Source of the DNA: Candidatus Peregrinibacteria bacterium
GTDB taxonomy: Bacteria; Patescibacteriota; Gracilibacteria; UBA1369; LOWO2-01-FULL-3
Reading direction: 5' to 3'
Assembly: GCA_014728975.1 (NCBI GenBank)
Contig: WJKQ01000010.1
Coordinates: 1-11,966, forward strand
DNA length: 11,966 nt
Every line of letters begins with the position of its first letter. Position 1 is the stretch's first letter. Position numbers and translations under genes: made by a program. The notes under the pieces were generated by a model that was given only the letters and a program-made list of their open reading frames with translations, was not told where the DNA came from and did no database searches. Positions 1 to 5,811 of this stretch are shown in pieces.

Positions 1-224
1 GCAATCACATATTCAATTTCACTTTTTTTTGTAACGTCCATTTTAAAAGCGATTGCTTCGCCGCCTTGGGATATTATTTCATCTGCTACCTCTTGACAGT
101 TTTCTTGATTAAGGCCGGTTACGGCAACTATAGCGCCCTGTTTCGCAAGGGCTAAACAATGGGTTTTCCCCATTCCACGTTCTGCTCCGGTTACAAGAGC
201 AACTTTGTTTTTAAGTTCAAACAT
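1..224 (-). CDS. SDR-family NAD(P)-dependent oxidoreductase, N-terminal part (cut by window edge)
   Basis: This is the first 74 codons of a short-chain dehydrogenase/reductase; the rest lies beyond position 1. The start ATG is at 224-222. The protein opens MFELKNKVALVTGAERGMGK, which contains the Rossmann dinucleotide-binding motif TGxxxGxG (T12-G19) after the first beta strand. The second strand (about 31-36) ends in T-G-L rather than an acidic residue, which slightly favours NADP(H) over NAD(H). M-D-V-T at 62-65 supplies the Asp63 that usually contacts the adenine ring. FabG-type 3-oxoacyl-ACP reductases look like this, but many SDRs do, and the Ser-Tyr-Lys catalytic part is not visible, so the substrate cannot be assigned. 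The start is 3 bases after the stop of the small lipoprotein gene upstream, in the same frame, so the two are very probably co-transcribed. No Shine-Dalgarno sequence is visible. Confidence 0.88.
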   Translation of the reverse strand, partial: MFELKNKVALVTGAERGMGKTHCLALAKQGAIVAVTGLNQENCQEVADEIISQGGEAIAFKMDVTKKSEIEYVI

Positions 225-227
225 TTT

Positions 228-383
228 TTATGTTGTTTCTGCTGGTAGTACATTGATGCTTGATGAAAATTCGCCATCTGTGTCTTCTTCCGCGGGGGGT
301 TGTACGGCTGGTTCTTCTGTTTTGCATCCGGTTGAAATTACAAGCAGTGATGTTACTAATCCGATTGATAAAATCTTTTTCAT
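228..383 (-). CDS. small putative lipoprotein, 51 aa
   Basis: A short reading frame starts at ATG 383-381 and stops at TAA 230-228. The product has a lysine n-region (MKK), a hydrophobic stretch at about residues 4-16 and a cysteine at position 20 in the context V-I-S-T-G-C, which resembles a lipobox although -3 is Ser rather than Leu/Val/Ile. The mature part is about 31 residues, acidic and proline-rich (E-E-P, P-P-A-E-E-D), with no recognisable domain. It looks like a tiny surface-exposed lipoprotein on an unstructured tail. It lies between the permease gene and the SDR gene on the same strand, and its stop is 3 bases from the SDR start. A sigma-70-like promoter can be drawn just upstream (412-440). 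No function can be assigned. The signal-peptide architecture and position are the evidence that it is real. Confidence 0.68.
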   Translation of the reverse strand: MKKILSIGLVTSLLVISTGCKTEEPAVQPPAEEDTDGEFSSSINVLPAETT

Positions 384-411
384 TTTTGGATATTTTATTT
401 ATATTATGTGG

Positions 412-440
412 ATTTTAACCTAAATTTATTTTATTGGCAA
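412..440 (-). promoter_or_regulatory. predicted sigma-70-type promoter for the lipoprotein-SDR pair
   Basis: Read on the minus strand there is TTGCCA (440-435), a 17-base spacer and TAAAAT (417-412). The predicted transcription start near 405 gives a leader of about 22 bases to the ATG at 383, matching the short leaders predicted for other genes here. It lies just past the permease stop codon, so read-through from the permease is also possible. Confidence 0.45.
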
Positions 441-448
441 GTTTGTTG

Positions 449-1663
449 CTAAATTGTAAGAATTGTTTTGAGAACAAGAAATCCAAGACTTAGAAAAAAT
501 CCTGTTATTGGTATGAAAAGGGGATATTTAGGAATATTTGCGGGATGTGTTTTTTTTGATTTCAGTACCCATAAAGATAAATTAACCAACACAAAAACAC
601 TAAGTATTATAAAGCTGGTAGCATTCGCAAGATTCGTTATAGGAAACCAAAGGGCCAAAACAAGAGCAATTGCTATAACAGTAATAGTGGCAAGTATTGG
701 TGTTCTTGTTTTAAAGTTAATTTTGGAGAATTTTTGCGGAGCCAGTTTTTGATTTGCCATTCCGTAAAGTACCCTTGAAGCCATTATTATTTGTACCAGG
801 ACTCCGTTTGAAATAGCAATCAGGCTGATAATTGTAATGATCGGGCCATAATTACTGTTTTTTTGTTCTGCAACAAGTGTTAACGGGGCGTCGCTTTCTG
901 CGAGTTGTTCAAGTGGTAAAGACAGTGTGGCTGCTGAAGCTGTCAGCAAATAAAGTATTGTCACTATTATTAATGAAATAATTATTGCTAAGGGAAGGTT
1001 TCTTTTTGGGTTTTTTACTTCTTCGGCTACATTGACCATGTCTTCAAAACCGATAAAGGCGAAAAATGCCATAAAAGCTCCTAGAAAAATCCCTTTCCAT
1101 GCATCGGGTGTGAAAGATGGAATTAGTTCCGGCCATCTTATGGGGAGTTCAAACAGGCTTTCTCTACAAATAGCAATAATTATTATTAATCCGACTGCTT
1201 CCAATATTGTTATTATCGTTGCGAGTATGACTGATTGTTTTATTCCCCAAATTGCAATTAATCCGAATCCGGTTATAAGTATGCAGATTGTCTGCCAGTT
1301 TTGTATGGGGATAAATTGTTTGAGATATCCGCTAAATCCGTTTGCAAGGGTGGCGATTGAAACTATTCCCGTAAAAACCACTAGTAATCCCACCAGAATG
1401 GAAAGTTTTTTTCTTTTTAATGCAGTCTGAACATAAGTTACTTCTCCGGCGCTTTTGGGGAGTCTTGCTGATAATTCTCCATATGATAGTGCTGTGAATG
1501 TAGCAACTATTCCGGCGATAAGGAACGCTAAAGGAGCGTAGCCTAGTGATTCTCCCGCTACTTTGCCTACAAGTGCGTAAATTCCCGCCCCCAGGATTGT
1601 GCCGAGTCCGTAAAAGATCAGGAGTGGGAGTGAAATACTACGTTTGAGAGCAGGTCCCGGCAT
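449..1663 (-). CDS. APC-family amino acid permease
   Basis: This is a 404-residue polytopic inner-membrane protein of the amino acid-polyamine-organocation superfamily. The N-terminus has the family hallmark of TM1, an unwound glycine-rich segment (G-L-G-T-I-L-G-A-G-I-Y, residues 19-29). It is followed by the TM2 and loop motif S-Y-G-E-L-S-A-R-L-P (60-69) and the TM6-7 signature F-x-G-F-E-D-M-x-N-x-A-E-E-V-K-N-P-x-R-N-L-P (about 203-224). Hydrophobic segments at about 12-33, 43-64, 87-111, 124-140, 145-166, 190-209, 225-245, 273-296, 322-340, 347-366 and 380-402 give 11 to 12 helices. It is a little shorter than most members (about 430-500 residues). The closest style is the cationic amino-acid transporter group, but the substrate cannot be read from sequence. 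It starts 35 bases after the SLH-C39 peptidase gene on the same strand, so it could take up amino acids released outside the cell. That link is inference. Confidence 0.9.
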   Translation of the reverse strand: MPGPALKRSISLPLLIFYGLGTILGAGIYALVGKVAGESLGYAPLAFLIAGIVATFTALSYGELSARLPKSAGEVTYVQTALKRKKLSILVGLLVVFTGIVSIATLANGFSGYLKQFIPIQNWQTICILITGFGLIAIWGIKQSVILATIITILEAVGLIIIIAICRESLFELPIRWPELIPSFTPDAWKGIFLGAFMAFFAFIGFEDMVNVAEEVKNPKRNLPLAIIISLIIVTILYLLTASAATLSLPLEQLAESDAPLTLVAEQKNSNYGPIITIISLIAISNGVLVQIIMASRVLYGMANQKLAPQKFSKINFKTRTPILATITVIAIALVLALWFPITNLANATSFIILSVFVLVNLSLWVLKSKKTHPANIPKYPLFIPITGFFLSLGFLVLKTILTI

Positions 1664-1698
1664 GATTTTATTGTATATGAATCTGCCGAAAAATTAAA

Positions 1699-3027
1699 TT
1701 AATTGTTTGTTTTTTGTTCTTGAACAACGACCATCGCTTTTTTCCCCTCTAAAATTGTGCTTTTGGAGCCTGTCCAGTCATGGATTGCGTTGTATAGAAC
1801 AGTTTGTGGATAAGCGTAATGCTCTCCTTTATATGTTCCCGGATCGTGTGCAAAGAAAAAATTTTTATCATATCCTGTGACAAGAACTACATGGTAAGGC
1901 GGTCCGTCTCCGGTAAAGTTGGGATTATTTAAAATTTGTCCCGCTACAGGAAGTATTATGGAGTATCCTTTTGAAAGAAATTTTTTCATGTTTTCAATCG
2001 ATATATCGCTGTTTACGTAAACCTGTGCCATTTTTCCGTAATAATGGGTCATTATGTCAGAAATTTCCATAGCACCGATATCTATTCCGTAGTTATATTG
2101 TTCCTCCCATTTTATAATTTTTAAAATTTCAGAAGCAGCTTCTTCTTTTGATAGAGTTTTTCCGTTCAAGTAATAGTTTGCCATTATCATCGAAGCTTCT
2201 TCACATGCTTCATCATAAGGATGAATCCATTTTTGAAACGGAGCCTGTACTGTAAAGGGAATATTCAGTTTAATTGTATTTTTAATTTCTTTGTTTCGTA
2301 TATCTTTTGGCTGGGTCATAACTACGTTTATATTATCTTTGAGGGATTCGTAGGTCACTTTTATATTTTTTTCAGAATCGAGGTGTTCTTCCTGGCTCTG
2401 ACTTCCTTTTTTAAAGCTAAGAATCCTTGTAATAAGGTCCGCTATCTGACCTCTGTTTACTTTCTGGTCGAATCTTGTGAAGTCCAGGGGAATTATATTG
2501 TGATCTGAAGCAGAATTTATAAGCCCTTTATACCAGGGGCCTGTTTCTTTGTAGTCGTATTTAAAAACTTCCAGCGAAATTTTTAATGCTTCTGTGAGAA
2601 TGATTTTGTTTTCCGGTCTGAATGTATCGTCGGGATAGCCGTTGATAATTCCTTCTTTTTTCGCAAAGCATACGTATTTTGTATACCATTCTTTTTCAGG
2701 AACATCTTTAAAACAATTTTTTTGGGGATAATTTTCGATTATTTCTTTTTCAAAAGAGGCTTCGATTATTATTTTTAAAAGTTCTGCTCTATTTAGTATA
2801 TTTTCTTTTTTGTATGTGCCATCCGGATAACCGGAAATTATATTATTTTCCGCAAGGAATTCTATGGCATCAAAATATTTGTATGAAGTTTTTACGTCCG
2901 GAAAATGGCTCGCATAAGTTTTTTCCAGCTTTGTCATACACTGTGTTAACAGTATTAAAATAATCAGGCCTGAAATTGCTTTTTTTGTAAGGAAACGTAA
3001 TGAGTATTCAGAATATTTTATGGGCAT
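1699..3027 (-). CDS. SLH-domain protein with C39-like cysteine peptidase domain
   Basis: This 442-residue protein is predicted to be exported and wall-anchored. A basic n-region and hydrophobic segment (about 17-29) precede a possible cleavage site after T-Y-A39. Three SLH repeats follow: about 41-95 (G-Y-P-D-G-T, N-R-A-E), 103-155 (C-F-K-D-V-P, W-Y-T-K-Y-V-C, G-Y-P-D-D-T-F-R-P) and a weaker one at 160-205 (W-Y-K, N-R-G-Q). After a linker (206-255) comes a papain-fold domain of the Peptidase_C39_2 type: Q265 is a candidate oxyanion residue, C275 in D-E-A-C-E-E-A-S is the likely nucleophile, H379 in Y-H-V-V-L-V-T-G-Y the base, and D395 in H-D-P-G the third residue. The family includes proteases and amidases, so the substrate (protein or wall peptide) is open. 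Cys30 lies in L-L-T-Q-C, but Gln at -1 does not make a good lipobox. The gene is the first of a minus-strand run leading into the permease. Confidence 0.86.
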   Translation of the reverse strand: MPIKYSEYSLRFLTKKAISGLIILILLTQCMTKLEKTYASHFPDVKTSYKYFDAIEFLAENNIISGYPDGTYKKENILNRAELLKIIIEASFEKEIIENYPQKNCFKDVPEKEWYTKYVCFAKKEGIINGYPDDTFRPENKIILTEALKISLEVFKYDYKETGPWYKGLINSASDHNIIPLDFTRFDQKVNRGQIADLITRILSFKKGSQSQEEHLDSEKNIKVTYESLKDNINVVMTQPKDIRNKEIKNTIKLNIPFTVQAPFQKWIHPYDEACEEASMIMANYYLNGKTLSKEEAASEILKIIKWEEQYNYGIDIGAMEISDIMTHYYGKMAQVYVNSDISIENMKKFLSKGYSIILPVAGQILNNPNFTGDGPPYHVVLVTGYDKNFFFAHDPGTYKGEHYAYPQTVLYNAIHDWTGSKSTILEGKKAMVVVQEQKTNN

Positions 3028-3051
3028 ATGATTTTGATGAAAAAGGCTGGA

Positions 3052-3079
3052 TTATTACACGTTCTTTTTGTTTTGTCAA
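3052..3079 (-). promoter_or_regulatory. predicted sigma-70-type promoter for the SLH-C39 peptidase gene
   Basis: Read on the minus strand there is a perfect TTGACA (3079-3074), a 16-base spacer and TAATAA (3057-3052); with a 17-base spacer the -10 is AATAAT preceded by TG. The transcription start would fall near 3044, giving a leader of about 17 bases. It overlaps the region upstream of the divergent hydrolase gene. Confidence 0.6.
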
Positions 3080-3108
3080 CATTACCTGGTGATTAAAAAA
3101 TCCGGATT

Positions 3109-3117
3109 TGTTATAAT
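3109..3117 (+). promoter_or_regulatory. predicted extended -10 promoter for the alpha/beta hydrolase gene
   Basis: TG-T-TATAAT is a consensus extended -10 element (TG at 3109-3110, TATAAT at 3112-3117). There is no good -35 at the right distance, as expected for extended -10 promoters. Transcription would begin near 3124, essentially at the GTG start codon at 3125, so the mRNA may be leaderless. Confidence 0.55.
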
Positions 3118-3124
3118 TTTTTAT

Positions 3125-3760
3125 GTGGCTGAAAAAGTTCAAAAAGAGGTAAATATTAAAGTCGATTCTGCGACTATAAGCGGTCTTTTATCGGTTGCTG
3201 AAGATATGAAAGGGGTTGTTATTTTTGCTCACGGAAGCGGAAGCAGTCGTTTTAGTCCAAGAAATAATTTTGTGGCCGAAGTTTTGAGAAATAATGGGCT
3301 GGGAACACTTCTTTTTGATCTAATGACTGAGGAGGAGGATGCGATTTACAAAAATCGTTTTAATATTCCTATGCTTGCCGAGAGGTTAAAATTAATAACA
3401 GACTGGTTTTTTAGAAATTTTGAAGATAAAAACGTTGGATATTTTGGGTCAAGTACTGGCGCGGCTGCCGCGTTGATTGCTGCTGGTGATATGGGTAATA
3501 AAATCAAAGCTGTCGTTTCAAGAGGAGGGAGGCCGGATCTGGCAATGGATGTTCTTGAGAATGTAAAAGCGCCGACTTTATTAATTGTTGGCGGAGCTGA
3601 TTATGGTGTTATCGAATTAAATGAAAAGGCGTATAAAAAGTTAAAATCAAAAAAGAAGTTGAGTATAGTTCCCAATGCAACTCATTTGTTTGAAGAGCCC
3701 GGAGCACTTGAAGAAGTAGCTGACCGGGCTGCTGAATGGTTTAAGAATGAATTATTATAG
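3125..3760 (+). CDS. alpha/beta hydrolase (dienelactone-hydrolase-like)
   Basis: This 211-residue cytoplasmic alpha/beta hydrolase matches the length of small family members. Counting from the GTG start, the visible parts are A-H-G-S-G-S-S after strand 3 (oxyanion region, His36), the nucleophile elbow G-S-S-T-G with Ser110, a likely acid Asp159 in G-G-A-D-Y, and His187 in N-A-T-H-L-F-E-E-P-G. The phrases S-R-F-S-P-R-N and S-R-G-G-R-P-D-L are characteristic of a group often annotated as dienelactone hydrolase or phosphoribosyltransferase-associated hydrolase. The true substrate is unknown. The frame is open back to a TTG at 3068, but that would add 19 poorly conserved-looking residues lying over the consensus -10 element. 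GTG at 3125 is therefore preferred. The gene converges on the caspase-like gene with 7 bases between stops and no visible hairpin terminator. Confidence 0.83.
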   Translation: MAEKVQKEVNIKVDSATISGLLSVAEDMKGVVIFAHGSGSSRFSPRNNFVAEVLRNNGLGTLLFDLMTEEEDAIYKNRFNIPMLAERLKLITDWFFRNFEDKNVGYFGSSTGAAAALIAAGDMGNKIKAVVSRGGRPDLAMDVLENVKAPTLLIVGGADYGVIELNEKAYKKLKSKKKLSIVPNATHLFEEPGALEEVADRAAEWFKNELL

Positions 3761-3767
3761 ATATTTT

Positions 3768-5693
3768 TTATGGGAAGAATGGAACGCTTTCATCTGTTAT
3801 CGGCGATAATTTTTCAAATACGGGCGTGGGGAAATCTTCTGGTGGCCCGAAAAGGAATAAATCTTTTGCTTCTGCGAGAACACATTCTTCGAAAGAATCG
3901 TATCCTTCTGTTGATGCCGTACATGTGGTTATGGCGTTGGTGAACATGTGCCCAATTCCCGCGAGTGATGTGGCATATGACGGTTTATCGGATGGTGCTG
4001 AAGAGGCCAAGTGTCCCACGGCTGTTTCTCTGACATCAGGGATATATGCTTCTGCCTGATATTTTGGGATTGCATTCCCGCTGTAGCATGTGTCGTGAAT
4101 AATCGTAAAAGAATCTGACCATATTCCTTCTTTGCCGATTGTAAAGGCAATTTCTCCGAATTTTGAAGCTAAATCATCCAGATCCACGTAATCGCCTTTT
4201 AATTCAATAGTTAATGGGTCTGTAGTGATCTCTGCAACTTCCGTGACAAAAAGATCTCCTGTTCCTTTTTTGCCGTGGGATGAAACATGGAAGTGTACGT
4301 TTTTGAATCCTGTATCATGAGATTCTGTTTCGATTTTTCTTAATTCAGCTTCAATATTGGCAAGAACTGTTGCTGCGTTGTTGCCAGTCACCACTGTTGT
4401 GACGTAGTTATTGTTGCATAAATAATTATACATATTTACTGCGTTTCTTTTTATAAATACGTCGTCTCCCAGATAAAGTACGAATGCTCTTTTTGCCTCT
4501 TCAGGGTCTGCCCCGCATGTGCCGAATCTTGGATCGTCTTTTGTTAATTCTTCAAGGATTTCTTTGAGTAAATCTTCATATTTTTCTCCTTTATCCACAA
4601 GGTCGGGAGTGGTTGCTCTTTCTTCATCAGTTTTGTAGATCGCGTTTCCGTTAATGATCGGATAAAGTTGTGAATCATATTCCGCCAAATTGCATTCCAT
4701 ATCGACTGTAGCTATTTTGTTATCGTGAAAAAATGCCTGATTGGGATAAAGGTCTATCCAGTAAAACCAGACTTCCTCATCTGGTATTACAATCTGACCT
4801 TCACTGTTATTATCAAAATATCCAAAATAATCATCGTTTTTTAATGTATCTCCATATTGATATGTGGCTATCATGTCTCTGTTTGGATGGGGTTCGACAA
4901 TATTTGATAATATTACATCAAGCGCGTCACTGCTGTTTGTACAGGATGTTGGAGCAGGTTCGGTATCCGGGGTTGTTTCTGCGGGCTCTATTCCAAATTC
5001 CGGAGGAGGTGTTAATTCTGTTGTTTCATAAAAATCCGTGAGATAAGTTTGTATATCGCTTTCCTGATATTTTTCTGTTCCAAGATATTTTACCAAAGCC
5101 GACCTGAAAACTGTTTCGGCAACTTCTCCGCGTGTCATATCGTCTTCCGGTCTATAAACATTGTCTTTATATTCAATCAATTCTTTTTTCTTGGCGAATT
5201 TTAGGTAAGGTGCATACCAGGCATTTTCATCCGTGTCTTCAAAAAGTTCTTCGTCTAAAGCTTCATCGAGATTCCATTCTGCAAACATTGCAATTAATTT
5301 TACAGCTTCCGCTTTGTTTACGTTATTTGCCGGTTTAAAAGTTCCGTCCGGATAACCGTGCGCCAATCCCAGTTCTTTTGCTGAACAAACGTAAGTTGTA
5401 TACCAGTCATTTAACGGTACATCCGGGAAACATTGTGCCGTAGGTTCTGTAAGAGGCTGATTTGATGCTTCAAAAAGAATTTTTAGAATTTCCGCGCGAT
5501 TTATTCCCGTGTCTGGTTTGAAAGTTCCATCAGGGTGTCCGTGAATTATATTCAGGTTGTTCAAAAACAGGATCGCAGTTTCGTTTTTGTGTTCATCAAT
5601 ATCAGTAAGATAGGTTGCTGATGCTGTAAAAGCAAAACTTGTTAATAAAGAGGCAATTACGGTTGTAATAACTGCCTTAGAGATGTTTTTCAT
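3768..5693 (-). CDS. SLH-domain protein with caspase-like (clan CD) cysteine peptidase domain
   Basis: This 641-residue exported protein has a signal peptide at residues 1-26 (basic start, hydrophobic core, A-S-A cleavage). Three SLH repeats follow: about 27-80 (G-H-P-D-G-T-F-K-P, N-R-A-E), 85-140 (C-F-P-D-V-P, W-Y-T-T-Y-V-C, G-Y-P-D-G-T-F-K-P, N-K-A-E) and 150-205 (W-Y-A-P-Y, T-R-G-E). A Pro/Thr/Glu-rich linker at about 222-250 separates them from a region of unknown fold (250-390). The C-terminal half resembles clan CD peptidases (caspase, metacaspase, legumain): strand F-V-L-Y-L-G at 404-409, V-H-F-H-V-S-S-H-G with His473, and I-I-H-D-T-C-Y-S-G with Cys536. This His-Gly and Asp-x-Cys-x-x-Gly dyad is the family signature. 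Specificity is unknown. SLH repeats normally bind secondary wall polymer, so the enzyme should act at the cell surface. It is divergent from the SLH/Ig protein gene. Assignment to C13, C14 or C25-like subfamilies is uncertain. Confidence 0.82.
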   Translation of the reverse strand: MKNISKAVITTVIASLLTSFAFTASATYLTDIDEHKNETAILFLNNLNIIHGHPDGTFKPDTGINRAEILKILFEASNQPLTEPTAQCFPDVPLNDWYTTYVCSAKELGLAHGYPDGTFKPANNVNKAEAVKLIAMFAEWNLDEALDEELFEDTDENAWYAPYLKFAKKKELIEYKDNVYRPEDDMTRGEVAETVFRSALVKYLGTEKYQESDIQTYLTDFYETTELTPPPEFGIEPAETTPDTEPAPTSCTNSSDALDVILSNIVEPHPNRDMIATYQYGDTLKNDDYFGYFDNNSEGQIVIPDEEVWFYWIDLYPNQAFFHDNKIATVDMECNLAEYDSQLYPIINGNAIYKTDEERATTPDLVDKGEKYEDLLKEILEELTKDDPRFGTCGADPEEAKRAFVLYLGDDVFIKRNAVNMYNYLCNNNYVTTVVTGNNAATVLANIEAELRKIETESHDTGFKNVHFHVSSHGKKGTGDLFVTEVAEITTDPLTIELKGDYVDLDDLASKFGEIAFTIGKEGIWSDSFTIIHDTCYSGNAIPKYQAEAYIPDVRETAVGHLASSAPSDKPSYATSLAGIGHMFTNAITTCTASTEGYDSFEECVLAEAKDLFLFGPPEDFPTPVFEKLSPITDESVPFFP

Positions 5694-5719
5694 GATTGAG
5701 GGGTAAAATTTTTATTATT

Positions 5720-5747
5720 ACTATAGCAGTTTTATGGTATGTGACAA
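5720..5747 (-). promoter_or_regulatory. predicted promoter for the SLH-caspase-like gene
   Basis: Read on the minus strand there is TTGTCA (5747-5742), a 16-base spacer and TATAGT (5725-5720), with a TG one base upstream of the -10 (extended -10). The start of transcription near 5713 gives a leader of about 20 bases to the ATG at 5693. The leader ends in a pyrimidine-rich ACCCCTCAATC and has no Shine-Dalgarno sequence. Confidence 0.6.
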
Positions 5748-5756
5748 CTTAATTGA

Positions 5757-5784
5757 TTGAAAAATTCTGAAATAAGGTTATATT
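5757..5784 (+). promoter_or_regulatory. predicted promoter for the SLH/Ig surface protein gene
   Basis: TTGAAA (5757-5762), a 16-base spacer and TATATT (5779-5784) fit a sigma-70-type promoter; a second TATATT follows directly at 5785-5790. Transcription would begin near 5791, about 21 bases before the ATG at 5812. Its -35 lies only 9 bases from the -35 of the divergent caspase-like gene, so the two promoters are back to back. Confidence 0.5.
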
Positions 5785-5811
5785 TATATTGTATTTCTTA
5801 ACTTTTATCCT

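Noticed and set aside
205..423. A 72-codon plus-strand reading frame with a hydrophobic C-terminal end.
   Set aside because: It lies opposite the small lipoprotein gene and the SDR start, which have a coherent signal peptide and a conserved Rossmann motif. The plus-strand product shows nothing recognisable.
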